From the NCBI RefSeq assembly GCF_004803695.1, contig NZ_CP039393.1:1550001-1614000 (forward strand): a stretch of 64,000 nucleotides of DNA, given 5' to 3'. The notes under the pieces are model-generated. The model did not search any database, was not told the DNA's origin, and worked only from the letters and a program-made list of their open reading frames with translations. Below, in pieces: positions 25,358 to 33,503 of the stretch. A program made the position numbers and the translations under genes. Positions within the stretch are counted from its first letter, which is position 1. The number at the start of each line of letters is the position of its first letter. This DNA comes from Muribaculum gordoncarteri. GTDB lineage: Bacteria; Bacteroidota; Bacteroidia; Bacteroidales; Muribaculaceae.

Positions 25358-26645
25358 ACACCCCAAGACAATGAAACCCCGTAACAAAAAACAACAGCAT
25401 ATAGTGGATTTGAGTGGGCGACTTCGCCCGCTCACCACTCCACAAATGAATTGGGCTCTCAACTCAACAATCAATCACTACGGATACCGCCTTAAATCCG
25501 GAATGTGTACCTGTATGAAATGCGGTCACGAGTGGTTGGAGAGTCGTAACGGAATGTGCCTATGTCCCGAATGTGGCACACAACTTGAAATCAAGGACAC
25601 CAAAGAGCGTGTAATCCGCGACAAGTCCTATTTCAACGTAATCACTACCATTGAAGGCTATCAGGTAATCCGCATGTTCCTGATGATAGTTGAAATGCGC
25701 AAAGGATTGAAGGCAAAGCCAGCCTTTCTTGAAATCGGCAGTTACTGGATTGACTGCAAGGGCAATACCACCGTAGTGGGATTGCAGGGAACTTTGGGAT
25801 ACTACATAGACAGTTTCGCCTTTGGCTCTCCATTGGAGATAAGGCGTGATAACGATGCTTTCCGACACATATCCGATGAATGGGTTTACCCTCGCATCAA
25901 GGTAACTGACACCATCAAGCGCAACGGATTCAAAGGCAGTTGCCACCATATCCACCCCGTGACACTCTTCCAAGAATTGCTGACCAACCCCAAAGCCGAG
26001 ACTCTGATGAAAGCCAACGAGATAGAATTACTCCGATACTTATGTTATAGACCTATCAACAAGGTTGACATCGAGGACTATTGGAACTCTATCAAAATAG
26101 CCAACCGCAATGGCTACAAGGTCAATAACTCGCAGATGTGGATAGACACACATCAAGATGTTGGAGCGTTGTGGCAGAGACATACAATCCCCAAGTATGT
26201 CTGCCCCGCCAATCTCCAAGAGGAACACGACCGATATGTGAGAAAACTCCAAACCATCCAAGAGAAGGAGAAGAAAGCCGAGGACATCCGCAAAGCCCAA
26301 GAGAGGGAAGCGAGTTTCAAAGAGCAGAAAGAAAAGTTCTTCGGCATCCGTATCAACGACGGAGAGATTGAGGTCAAGGTATTGGAAAGCGTTGAGGAAT
26401 ACCGACAGGAGGCTGAAAGTCAGCATATATGTCTGTTTAGCGCAGCCTATGACCAGCGTGAGGACAGCCTTATCTTCTCAGCGAGGATAGACGGCAGAAT
26501 AATCGAGACCATTGAGGTTGACCTCAGAACCCTAAAGGTGGTTCAGTCAAGAGGAGTCTGCAATCAGAACACCGAATACCACGACCGGATAATCAGACTC
26601 ATCAACGCCAACACACACCTAATCAAAGAGCGAATTACAGCATAA
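25344..26645 (+). CDS. PcfJ-like protein
   Basis: 433 residues. A zinc-ribbon-like pair (CTCMKCGHEW and CLCPECGTQL) lies at about 50-72. The PcfJ-like core follows (about 170-300), then a charged coiled-coil region (about 305-345) and a terminal domain with HICLFSAAYDQREDSLIFSARID. It is found in Bacteroidales mobile elements together with PcfK, as here. Starts at 25344, 25347 or 25371 are possible. Two hairpins follow it: GAGCGG/CCGCTC, and GCCGCC/GGCGGC at 26716-26731. Confidence 0.8.
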   Translation: MMNSKHPKTMKPRNKKQQHIVDLSGRLRPLTTPQMNWALNSTINHYGYRLKSGMCTCMKCGHEWLESRNGMCLCPECGTQLEIKDTKERVIRDKSYFNVITTIEGYQVIRMFLMIVEMRKGLKAKPAFLEIGSYWIDCKGNTTVVGLQGTLGYYIDSFAFGSPLEIRRDNDAFRHISDEWVYPRIKVTDTIKRNGFKGSCHHIHPVTLFQELLTNPKAETLMKANEIELLRYLCYRPINKVDIEDYWNSIKIANRNGYKVNNSQMWIDTHQDVGALWQRHTIPKYVCPANLQEEHDRYVRKLQTIQEKEKKAEDIRKAQEREASFKEQKEKFFGIRINDGEIEVKVLESVEEYRQEAESQHICLFSAAYDQREDSLIFSARIDGRIIETIEVDLRTLKVVQSRGVCNQNTEYHDRIIRLINANTHLIKERITA

Positions 26646-26703
26646 CAATAGATTTCATAGTCAGAGCGGACGTCCTCGTGATGAAGTCGCCCGCTCATTT
26701 TTG

Positions 26704-26731
26704 CCAAAAATTTTGGCCGCCAAAAGGCGGC
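26704..26731 (+). terminator. Hairpin after the PcfJ-like gene, possible terminator
   Basis: CCAAAAATTTTGG (26704-26716) and GCCGCC/GGCGGC (26716-26721 with 26726-26731). It has no long T run, so its strength is uncertain. Confidence 0.35.
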
Positions 26732-26748
26732 GTTTGGTGCTATGTGTT

Positions 26749-27012
26749 TTAGTATTGTAAACTGATATAATCCTCAATAATTTTGACAAGCGAATCGCTG
26801 CCGGGCTTGACCTCTACACCCTGCCATCCCAATTCCTTGGCAACCGCTATGTTATAAGGAGAGTCATCAATGAATAATGTTTTCTCCGGATTTATGCCGA
26901 ACTCTTTGGCAGCTATATCTAAGATTTTCTTATCCGGTTTAGCCACGCGAGCCTCATAAGACTTTACCATGCCCTCGAAATAGTAATTGATGAGCGGAAT
27001 ATAAGGGTCTAA
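26749..27012 (-). pseudogene. HAD hydrolase, C-terminal fragment
   Basis: Only the last third of a HAD-IA phosphatase remains: KPDKKILDIAAKEFGINPEK then TLFIDDSPYNIAVAKELGWQ (motifs III and IV). Reading upstream of the internal ATG 26970, the frame stays open as DPYIPLINYYFEG, which continues the family, and then meets stop codons at about 27025. Motif I with the nucleophilic Asp is missing, so it cannot be an active HAD enzyme. A TAACTTTG -7 box (minus strand, 27027-27020) lies directly at the break, suggesting a rearrangement joined an unrelated promoter to the truncated gene. Confidence 0.75.
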
Positions 27013-27117
27013 GGCCCCGCAAAGTTACTAAAATTGAGATACATTTCGTAAATTTGCAAACAGAATTTCGAGACGTGTATTTGCTCTGATTTGTTATATT
27101 GATAAATATACTGAGTT

Positions 27118-27843
27118 ATGGACTATAACAATGATATAATCGTCATGCCTGATATTCACGGACGTCAGTTCTGGCGCCGTGCCGTTGAACTATATCCTGA
27201 TGCGGATACAATTTTTCTCGGAGATTACCACGATCCCTATCCGGCTGAAGGAATCACAAATGAGGAGTCTCTTGCAAATCTTCGGGAACTTTTTGACTAT
27301 GTAAAGAGCCATGATAATGTACATCTTCTGATGGGTAATCATGACCTCAACTATTTTGCTGATTTTGGGAAGAAAGTGCGGTATGATGAAAAAAATACCC
27401 GGACAATCAGGTCATTACTGACCGAAATGTTGCCAAGAATGACTATCGCAACGACACGCATAGTCAGTGGCAAGACCGTTTTCTTCAGCCACAGTCCGGT
27501 ATTGGTTGATTGGGTCAAAGATGCAGGAGTGTCCGATGATGTTCCGACTCTTGTTAAAACATTGAACGACTCAATCAAGAATCTTGACACTGACCCGTCA
27601 GAAGCTGTAAAGCTACTCAGATATGTACCCTCTTACCGAGGAGGTGAAGCGCCTTTCGGCTCTCCTACATGGGCCGATGTGCGCGAACTTGACAATGACG
27701 GCAAACAAATCATTGACACGATTGACTACTCAATTTTTGCACATACGCGAGTAAATCCGCCTAGGATAACCTCAAGGTGGGCAGATCTCGACAGTCAACG
27801 AGCATTCCGACTTACGCAGGAACTGAAGCTGATTGTAATTTAG
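27118..27843 (+). CDS. Calcineurin-like metallophosphoesterase
   Basis: 241 residues. The metallophosphoesterase motifs are in order: MPDIHG at 9-14, FLGDYHDP at about 38, LLMGNHDLN at about 75, and FSHSP at about 128, with a final FAHTR at about 211. This resembles the PrpA/ApaH-like single-domain phosphatases. The substrate is unknown, possibly a phosphoprotein or dinucleotide. It sits alone between the HAD fragment and the Crp/Fnr gene inside the island. The start at ATG 27118 is supported by the motif distance. Confidence 0.85.
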   Translation: MDYNNDIIVMPDIHGRQFWRRAVELYPDADTIFLGDYHDPYPAEGITNEESLANLRELFDYVKSHDNVHLLMGNHDLNYFADFGKKVRYDEKNTRTIRSLLTEMLPRMTIATTRIVSGKTVFFSHSPVLVDWVKDAGVSDDVPTLVKTLNDSIKNLDTDPSEAVKLLRYVPSYRGGEAPFGSPTWADVRELDNDGKQIIDTIDYSIFAHTRVNPPRITSRWADLDSQRAFRLTQELKLIVI

Positions 27844-27901
27844 GGAACTGCATCAAAAGTCCTTATCATAAGCTACCAAGGAAAATGATTAAAATTGTGA
27901 G

Positions 27902-28477
27902 TTAACCGTTATCCTTGGCAATCGCCGCCCTTATTCTGCTTAAACTAACCTGTGTTATGCCGAGATACGATGCAATACATCCCAATGGCATTCGTTGTAA
28001 TAAATTAGGTTGAGTATCAAGAAAGTCCTGATAACGTTCGGTCGCTGTTGAAAGAAGTAAGGTAATAACACGCATTTCAGCATCAAGAAGTTCAGTTTCA
28101 GCAAATCTACGTCCCCAGTTCGCTATATTAATATCCTCCTTGAAAAGGCGTAGCAATACTTCTCTCTTTATAACGTAGAGTTCCGAATCTTCCATGAGTT
28201 CCATTGTTTCGTAGCCGGGTTGGTCTCTTACATAGCCCATCATAGATACAATAGTAGCACCTTCCTCTCCAATCCAGAAAGTAACCTCCTTGCCATCGAC
28301 AAGAGTATATGCTCTAACAATGCCTTTTGCTATGAAAAACACATCACGTTCTATCTTGCCTATTTCAAGAACATTATATCCTTTGGGGTAACAGACTCTT
28401 TCCATTGACTCACATATTTTGGTCAATGAACTCTCAGGCAGTTTATATCTGCAATCTATTATCTCTTTTATATCCAT
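27902..28477 (-). CDS. Crp/Fnr family transcriptional regulator
   Basis: 191 residues. A cyclic-nucleotide-binding-like beta roll (about 20-115, with PKGYNVLEIGKIERDVFFIAKG) is followed by a C-terminal HTH (MPLGCIASYLGITQVSLSRIRAAIAK, about 163-188). It has no Cys cluster, so it is not an Fe-S Fnr. It is divergent from a Gdx/SugE-like exporter with a 145-bp shared upstream region and may regulate it. This pairing of a Crp-like protein with a small exporter is common in Bacteroidetes; control of the neighbour is inference. Confidence 0.88.
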   Translation of the reverse strand: MDIKEIIDCRYKLPESSLTKICESMERVCYPKGYNVLEIGKIERDVFFIAKGIVRAYTLVDGKEVTFWIGEEGATIVSMMGYVRDQPGYETMELMEDSELYVIKREVLLRLFKEDINIANWGRRFAETELLDAEMRVITLLLSTATERYQDFLDTQPNLLQRMPLGCIASYLGITQVSLSRIRAAIAKDNG

Positions 28478-28490
28478 AGTAACGAGATTG

Positions 28491-28568
28491 CAAAATTACA
28501 AATAATTCAGCACGTGGTTATTATTTATCAAATGTAAAATATAGTCCGACGCATTCTTGGTAATTTTG
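28491..28568. promoter_or_regulatory. Divergent promoter region between the Crp/Fnr and SMR genes
   Basis: Minus-strand -7 boxes TAATTTTG (28498-28491) and TACATTTG (28536-28529) can serve the regulator. Plus-strand TAATTTTG (28561-28568) can serve the SMR gene, giving a leader of about 50 nt. No convincing -33 partners were seen, which fits promoters that need an activator. Confidence 0.45.
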
Positions 28569-28622
28569 CACTCGGAATTGGAATTAACAGGCCCCAAATT
28601 AAAATCGTATATAATTTATCAT

Positions 28623-28949
28623 ATGAACTGGATTTTTTTACTTCTTGCAGGACTGTTTGAAGTCAGTCTCGCGTTTTGCTTAGGCAAGACCAAAACATCT
28701 GTTGGCACTGAATATTATTGTTGGGGTGCAGGTTTCCTTTTGTCAACGGTTCTCAGTATGTATCTGTTGGCCAAAGCTGTCCAGACATTGCCTATAGGTA
28801 CAGCCTATGCTGTTTGGACCGGTATTGGTGCAGTAGGCACAGTCATCATGGGGATAGTTTTTTTCAAAGAACCCGCTACTCCGATACGACTATTCTTCAT
28901 CTTCACGTTGATTGCATCCATAATAGGCCTGAAGCTTGTAACAAACTAA
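28623..28949 (+). CDS. SMR family exporter, Gdx/SugE-like
   Basis: 108 residues, four membrane segments, the normal SMR size. The start is ATG 28623 (MNWIFLLLAGLFEVSLAF); an upstream in-frame extension to 28557 spans the -7 box and is not coding. The membrane-embedded Glu is Glu13 in GLFEV. The loop LPIGTAYAVWTGIGAVGT matches the SugE/Gdx subtype, known guanidinium exporters, rather than EmrE. No guanidine riboswitch was seen upstream; regulation more likely involves the divergent Crp/Fnr protein. Confidence 0.88.
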   Translation: MNWIFLLLAGLFEVSLAFCLGKTKTSVGTEYYCWGAGFLLSTVLSMYLLAKAVQTLPIGTAYAVWTGIGAVGTVIMGIVFFKEPATPIRLFFIFTLIASIIGLKLVTN

Positions 28950-29009
28950 ACTATTTAGTTATATCCCTGTTTTTTCAGACAAGTGATGTTATGGATTATA
29001 GACGCAGGT

Positions 29010-29047
29010 CGCATAAATGGGTGGCATGAGTGCCACCCATTTATGCG
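29010..29047. terminator. Perfect 17-bp palindromic hairpin
   Basis: CGCATAAATGGGTGGCA (29010-29026) pairs perfectly with 29031-29047 around a TGAG loop. It has no T run on either side, so it may be a transcription barrier, an mRNA stabiliser or a protein-binding palindrome rather than a classical terminator. The stop codon of the small minus-strand reading frame at 29041 lies in it. Confidence 0.55.
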
Positions 29048-29208
29048 TGATGAAACCGAAATATTTCAGAACCTTCATTATCTATCAGCAACCTAATGTT
29101 GTGCTCTTTGTCCATGTGTTTGATAAATATATCAATATCGTTGTGGATACACGACTCAAAGCAGACCGAGGCATCCACATACCAGCCACATTTAATGCAG
29201 TTCAGCAT
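29041..29208 (-). CDS. Possible small protein, function unknown
   Basis: 55 residues from ATG 29208 (an in-frame ATG at 29244 is upstream of the -7 box and unlikely). It contains CIKCGWYVDASVCFESC, with four Cys in a metal-ribbon-like arrangement, and the C-terminal half is polar. A TATCTTTG box on the minus strand (29231-29224) is positioned to drive it. The opposite-strand frame 29017-29217 is judged a shadow. Evidence is limited to the Cys pattern and promoter position. Confidence 0.35.
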   Translation of the reverse strand: MLNCIKCGWYVDASVCFESCIHNDIDIFIKHMDKEHNIRLLIDNEGSEIFRFHHA

Positions 29209-29263
29209 GTATTTTGAGCGAAACAAAGATATTATTTCAACCACATGATTTCTTTTCCATCAA

Positions 29264-29908
29264 TCAGAGAATATTTTTAAGATTAGCGAATGAGCCAATA
29301 ATGTAGTCAGCACCTGCATTTTGCAGTTCGGCTATAGTTCCATTTCCGTATGTCACACCTGTAGTCTTGCACCCTGCTGACTTACCCATAAGGATGTCTA
29401 CGCCGGCATCGCCAACAACGAGAGTCTCGTTGGCTTGCCACCCCATTAGGTTGGAAATAGTGAGAACTGGTTCGGGGGATGGTTTTCCGTTCTTGACGTT
29501 GTCACCACCAATAATCATGTCAAACAGAGTCGACATTTTCAAACTGTTGACTATTTCTTCAAGCGAGAACCTGTGTCGGCTACTCGCAATTGCCAAATTA
29601 TATCCGCTGTCTTTCAATTCCGTCAGCGTTTCGGGCACTCCTTCAAATGCAATAATTGACCCCGGGGTATTATACGTCTTGAAGAGGCGTTGGTATGTCT
29701 TAGTGTATATCTCGCCAAGACCCGCTCTATTAGGAAACAGTTTTGACGGAATTTCATGTAATCTTAGCCCGATAGTCGATTTGCATTCTTCGCGTGAAGG
29801 AGCCGGCAAATCAAGTTCTTTGAATGTTGCAAACATGGTTGCAAGAATGACCGGTGCTGTATCTACAAGAGTGCCATCGAAATCAAATATTATGTTCTTA
29901 ATCATCAT
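29264..29908 (-). CDS. HAD-IA hydrolase, phosphoglycolate phosphatase-like
   Basis: 214 residues. Motif I (IIFDFDGTLVDTAPV) is at about 5-19, motif II (AIASSR) at about 107, the motif III Lys in GKPSPEP at about 141, and motif IV (VVGDAGVDILMGKSAG) at about 163. The helical cap between motifs I and II is of C1 type, as in Gph/PGP and beta-phosphoglucomutase. The substrate is not determinable. It is unrelated to the truncated HAD at 26749 beyond the superfamily. Start is ATG 29908 or ATG 29905. Confidence 0.87.
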   Translation of the reverse strand: MMIKNIIFDFDGTLVDTAPVILATMFATFKELDLPAPSREECKSTIGLRLHEIPSKLFPNRAGLGEIYTKTYQRLFKTYNTPGSIIAFEGVPETLTELKDSGYNLAIASSRHRFSLEEIVNSLKMSTLFDMIIGGDNVKNGKPSPEPVLTISNLMGWQANETLVVGDAGVDILMGKSAGCKTTGVTYGNGTIAELQNAGADYIIGSFANLKNIL

Positions 29909-30033
29909 CTTTTAATTCAAGATAATTATTATTCCTTATGGTCGCTTGGTTACGTTTGTGATAAATGTATTTGTAGCCTTTTATTTTGAATGATTTGAGA
30001 CTACAAAATTAACTAAAATTGTCCGATTTTTAG

Positions 30034-30041
30034 TAACTTTG
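30034..30041 (+). promoter_or_regulatory. -7 box (TAACTTTG) of the HU gene cluster
   Basis: TAACTTTG 40 bp before ATG 30081. TTG at 30019-30021 is closer than the usual -33. Confidence 0.5.
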
Positions 30042-30080
30042 CATTACGAAAACGTATCAAATTCAAATAACTACAAGAAA

Positions 30081-30464
30081 ATGACAAAAGCAGAAATAGC
30101 GAGTGAAATATATTCGCGCATGAGCCGAGAGCGCATGTCGGCGACCGCGAAGCAGGTGACCATCGGGAACAACCCGGTGCGCGGTGCGAAGCACTCGGAC
30201 TCATTGCAAATCGCAAAGACAACCGGCATCGACAAGGCTGCGGTTGTTACCGTTATCGAACAGTTCATGACGGTTGTGAAGGACAGCCTCGCACACGGCG
30301 AAAATGTATATCTCCGTGGTTTTGGTTCATTCGTTGTGAAACAGAGAGCCGAGAAGACCGCCCGCAACATCAGCAAGAACACTACACTCGTTATCCCTGC
30401 TCACAATATTCCGGCTTTCAAACCCGCAAACGTATTCAAAAACGAGGTTTCCGGACTGAAATAA
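30081..30464 (+). CDS. HU/IHF family DNA-binding protein with an internal insertion
   Basis: 127 residues from ATG 30081 (MTKAEIASEIYS); the in-frame ATG at 30039 overlaps the -7 box. HU proteins of this group have about 90 residues. Here helix 1 (MTKAEIASEIY) is separated from helix 2 (AKTTGIDKAAVVTVIEQFM) by about 33 extra residues (about 13-45), rich in Arg, Ser and Lys and encoded by clearly GC-richer DNA. The DNA-binding arms (RGFGSFVVKQRAEKTARNIS and IPAHNIPAFKP) are intact. It probably still binds DNA but with altered dimerisation. First gene of a cluster running to the truncated gene at 33500. Confidence 0.85.
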   Translation: MTKAEIASEIYSRMSRERMSATAKQVTIGNNPVRGAKHSDSLQIAKTTGIDKAAVVTVIEQFMTVVKDSLAHGENVYLRGFGSFVVKQRAEKTARNISKNTTLVIPAHNIPAFKPANVFKNEVSGLK

Positions 30465-30467
30465 TTT

Positions 30468-30773
30468 ATGAATCGCATAGAACGGGAGAAACTGGTGGTT
30501 AGACAGATGATTGCCATCTATTGCCATAGGCATCATGCTCACAATGATAATATTCTATGTGATGACTGCCTTGACCTCTTGAACTATGCCCATAGGCGTC
30601 TTGACTATTGCCCCAAAGGCAACGGCAAGTCAAGTTGCCGTAAATGCGAGATTCACTGTTATTCCACGGCTAACCGTGAAAAGATACGTGCAGTGATGAA
30701 ATATGTCGGCCCACGAATGATATTCATACATCCGTGGTCTGCCATACGCCACTTGATTACAGAATTTTGTTGA
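30468..30773 (+). CDS. YgbA-like nitrous oxide-stimulated promoter family protein
   Basis: 101 residues, matching the YgbA_NO family. Conserved Cys are in CDDCLDLLNYAHRRL, SCRKCEIHCY, and the C-terminal block EKIRAVMKYVGPRMIFIHPWSAIRHL is diagnostic. In enteric bacteria ygbA is under NsrR control and contributes to growth under nitrosative stress. It starts 3 bp after the HU stop and is probably cotranscribed. Confidence 0.85.
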   Translation: MNRIEREKLVVRQMIAIYCHRHHAHNDNILCDDCLDLLNYAHRRLDYCPKGNGKSSCRKCEIHCYSTANREKIRAVMKYVGPRMIFIHPWSAIRHLITEFC

Positions 30774-30779
30774 TTATCT

Positions 30780-30929
30780 ATGGAAGAAGAATTTGAAGAC
30801 TATGGAGAAAATACAGTTGATGATATGATGGTCGATTACGACTACCACATCAACACCGGCGACCTCCCCGAACTATTTGATGAATCATCGGTTGACGACT
30901 TTATCGCCAACCTTAATGACTGGGACTGA
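30780..30929 (+). CDS. Small acidic protein
   Basis: 49 residues, strongly acidic (MEEEFEDYGENTVDDMMVDY at the start, DDFIANLNDWD at the end). The ATG lies 6 bp after the YgbA-like stop, and the next gene starts 3 bp after this stop, so it is positioned as a gene of the operon. No family recognised. An acidic DNA-mimic or partner of the basic HU protein is one speculation. Confidence 0.5.
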   Translation: MEEEFEDYGENTVDDMMVDYDYHINTGDLPELFDESSVDDFIANLNDWD

Positions 30930-30932
30930 AAT

Positions 30933-31136
30933 ATGGGACTGCTCAACCGAATAAAGAGAACCAACGTAACCCGTAATATCTGGACTCAAATGGCTCAGAT
31001 AACTGTGATTTGCGGACTTATTGCCGCTACAGGAGTCGCTGTAACCTGCAATCAAGGAGACCATTGCGGTCTCGCATTTGTCAGTGTGGCAGCAATTTTA
31101 GCTGTTGCCATTGTTTTTATTGCTTGGTTGGTATGA
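30933..31136 (+). CDS. Small membrane protein (two segments)
   Basis: 67 residues. A basic N terminus (MGLLNRIKRTNVTRN) is followed by two hydrophobic segments (about 20-39 and 46-66). It lies in the tightly spaced cluster between the small acidic gene and the next small membrane gene. Function unknown. Confidence 0.5.
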   Translation: MGLLNRIKRTNVTRNIWTQMAQITVICGLIAATGVAVTCNQGDHCGLAFVSVAAILAVAIVFIAWLV

Positions 31137-31175
31137 TTCATATATGTCATCTGGGCTAAACGCTATCTGACTCCA

Positions 31176-31346
31176 ATGGCTCCACACGGGTACAAGATAC
31201 TCAATTCGATTGATTTTTGTCTTTTCACATATTGGATAATCGCTTCGATTTTCAAAGTTGCGATTGGTGCATGGGTAGTTCCAATAGTGGCACTAATCTG
31301 GATAGCATCCATCGCAATAGCAATAAAATATCGTGAATCTAAATGA
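31176..31346 (+). CDS. Small membrane protein overlapping recD2
   Basis: 56 residues from ATG 31176 (MAPHGYKILNSIDFCLFTYW), with a long hydrophobic C-terminal half. The frame is open further upstream to the stop of the previous gene's region, but no ATG lies there. Its TGA (31344-31346) overlaps the recD2 ATG (31343) as ATGA, typical of coupled genes, which is the best evidence that it is translated. Confidence 0.45.
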   Translation: MAPHGYKILNSIDFCLFTYWIIASIFKVAIGAWVVPIVALIWIASIAIAIKYRESK

Positions 31347-33503
31347 TTAAACTCCGGTGTGTCGTCGAGCATATCACTTACCAGAATGAGAAAAACGGCT
31401 GGTCGGTGATGAAAGTCAAGGTCAAGGGGTATGACAATCTCGTGACCCTGACCGGCTCGTTGCTCGACGTACCCGTTGGAAGTGTTCTTCTTGTTGACGG
31501 TGACTGGCGCGTTGACCCAAAATATGGACAGCAATTTGTGGCGCAGTCATGGGGCGAGGTAATGCCCGCCACTCTTTATGGCATTGAGAAGTATCTCGGC
31601 AGCGGGCTGGTCAAGGGTATCGGCCCGGCATACGCCAAGGCTATTGTCAGTAGATTCGGTCTGGAGACAATCGACGTTATTGAAAACGACATAGAGCGGT
31701 TGCTTGAAGTGCCACGTCTCGGCAAGAAACGGATGGAGAAAATCCGTGATAGCTGGGAAAAGCAGAAAGACATCAAGGAGGTTATGGTGTTCCTGCAAGG
31801 GTATGGCGTAAGCACCGCCTTTGCCGCCAAGATCTACCGCAAGTATGAACAAGATCTACCGCAAGTATGAAAAGGAGTCGATTGCCAAGGTCAAAGAGAA
31901 TCCGTATCAGCTTGCCGATGACATCTGGGGCATCGGTTTCAAGACAGCCGACAGCATAGCCTCGAAGATGGGCTATGAGAAGAACTATCCTCGCCGTTGT
32001 CGTAGCGGAATACTTTACGCCCTCAATGAACTCGCCGAGGATGGTCACGTCTATGCCGAGCCTGATCAGTTGGTCGAAGCCGCCACCAAACTGTTGGATG
32101 CTGAGGAAGCACCCGTGCGTCAGGCTCTCACCACAATGATAGAGACCAAGGATGTTATCGCCGACAACGATGTGATTTATCTCCCTCCGTTCTATCATGC
32201 CGAGAACGGTTCGGCAAAGCGGTTACAGTCGCTACTCGCCGACACATCCCTCTTCAATTCCGATATTGCCGCAGAACCGGAAGCCGAATATGGCGTAAAA
32301 TCCGGTGGCATAGTCTATGACGAAGTACAACAGGCGGCAATTCAGAAGGCACTCGACTCAAAAGTCATGGTGCTGACAGGCGGGCCCGGCACAGGCAAGA
32401 CGACCACCACACAAGGCATAATCGCCGCGTTCAAAGCCCGGCACATGAGTATTCTTCTCGCCGCTCCCACAGGTCGCGCCGCCAAACGGATGACCGAAGC
32501 CACCGGCATGGAAGCCAAGACGATACACCGTCTGCTGGAATACAATCCGATGGACGGATACAAACGTAATGACGAGAACCCGCTGGAGGGTGACGCTCTG
32601 ATTGTGGATGAATGTTCGATGATTGACATCCTGCTGTTTTACAATCTGATGAAGGCTATCCCATCAAATATGCGCCTGATACTCGTGGGCGACATCGACC
32701 AGTTGCCGAGTGTCGGAGCGGGCAATGTGCTTCGTGACATCATCGACTCACAACAGATTCCGGTGGTACGGCTGACCCGCATCTTCCGTCAGGCACAGTC
32801 GAGCCGGATTGTGATGAATGCCCACGCCATAAACGCCGGGCATTTCCCTAACATCAAGAATGGTCTTAACACCGATTTCTTCTTCATAAATCAGGAGGAT
32901 GCCGATGAAATGGTCAAACTCATCATCGGACTTGTGCGCGACCGTCTGCCGAAGAAATATGGCTATCCGCCAAAAGAGATACAGGTACTGACACCGATGC
33001 AACGTGGCACGGTCGGAGCCGGCAACCTCAACATCGAACTGCAAAACGCCCTAAATCCTACGGGTCCGTCATTGGCTCGTGGCGGTTACACCTTCCGTCA
33101 GGGCGACAAGGTGATGCAGATTCGCAACAACTATGACAAGAATGTATTCAACGGTGACATCGGCTATATCACCGCTGTTGATGCCAACGAACGGACTCTG
33201 ACCGTCACATTCGACAGCCGCCTTGTAGAATACGACATAACCGAACTTGACGAGATTGTATTAGCATACGCCGTCACAATTCACAAGAGCCAAGGCTCGG
33301 AGTTTCCGGTTGTGGTGATGCCTGTGACGATGAAACACTTCGTTATGCTCCAGCGCAACCTCATCTACACCGGCATAACCCGCGCCAAGAAAATATGCGT
33401 ACTCGTAGGCACCACCAAAGCCCTCGCATACGCCATAAAACAAAATACCGTTTCCAAACGCAACACCAAGCTGAAAGAGCGGCTAAACAAAAATAGCTTA
33501 TGA
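31343..33503 (+). pseudogene. recD2: RecD2-type DNA helicase, split by a 22-bp tandem duplication
   Basis: The gene is in two frames. The first (31343-31870, 175 residues) holds the N-terminal OB-like domain and helix-hairpin-helix region (LVKGIGPAYAKAIVSRFG, LLEVPRLGKKRMEKI). The second (from ATG 31845 to 33503) holds the SF1B helicase: Walker A VLTGGPGTGKTTTT, DECSMIDILLFY, GDIDQLPSVGAGN, and the C-terminal VTIHKSQGSEFPVV. The break is an exact 22-bp duplication (31828-31849 repeated at 31850-31871). Removing one copy restores AAKIYRKYEKESIAKV in one frame. The duplication also puts an ATG in the second frame at 31845, so a separate helicase subunit could still be made. RecD2 is a 5'-3' helicase in DNA repair. 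Confidence 0.88.

Noticed and set aside
28569-28622. Guanidine riboswitch upstream of the Gdx/SugE-like gene
   Set aside because: The leader is only about 50 nt and lacks the conserved paired hairpins or ACGR-type loops of the known guanidine classes.
29017-29217. 66-codon plus-strand frame in the gap after the SMR gene
   Set aside because: It starts inside the perfect hairpin, has no promoter, and mirrors the more protein-like minus-strand frame with four Cys.
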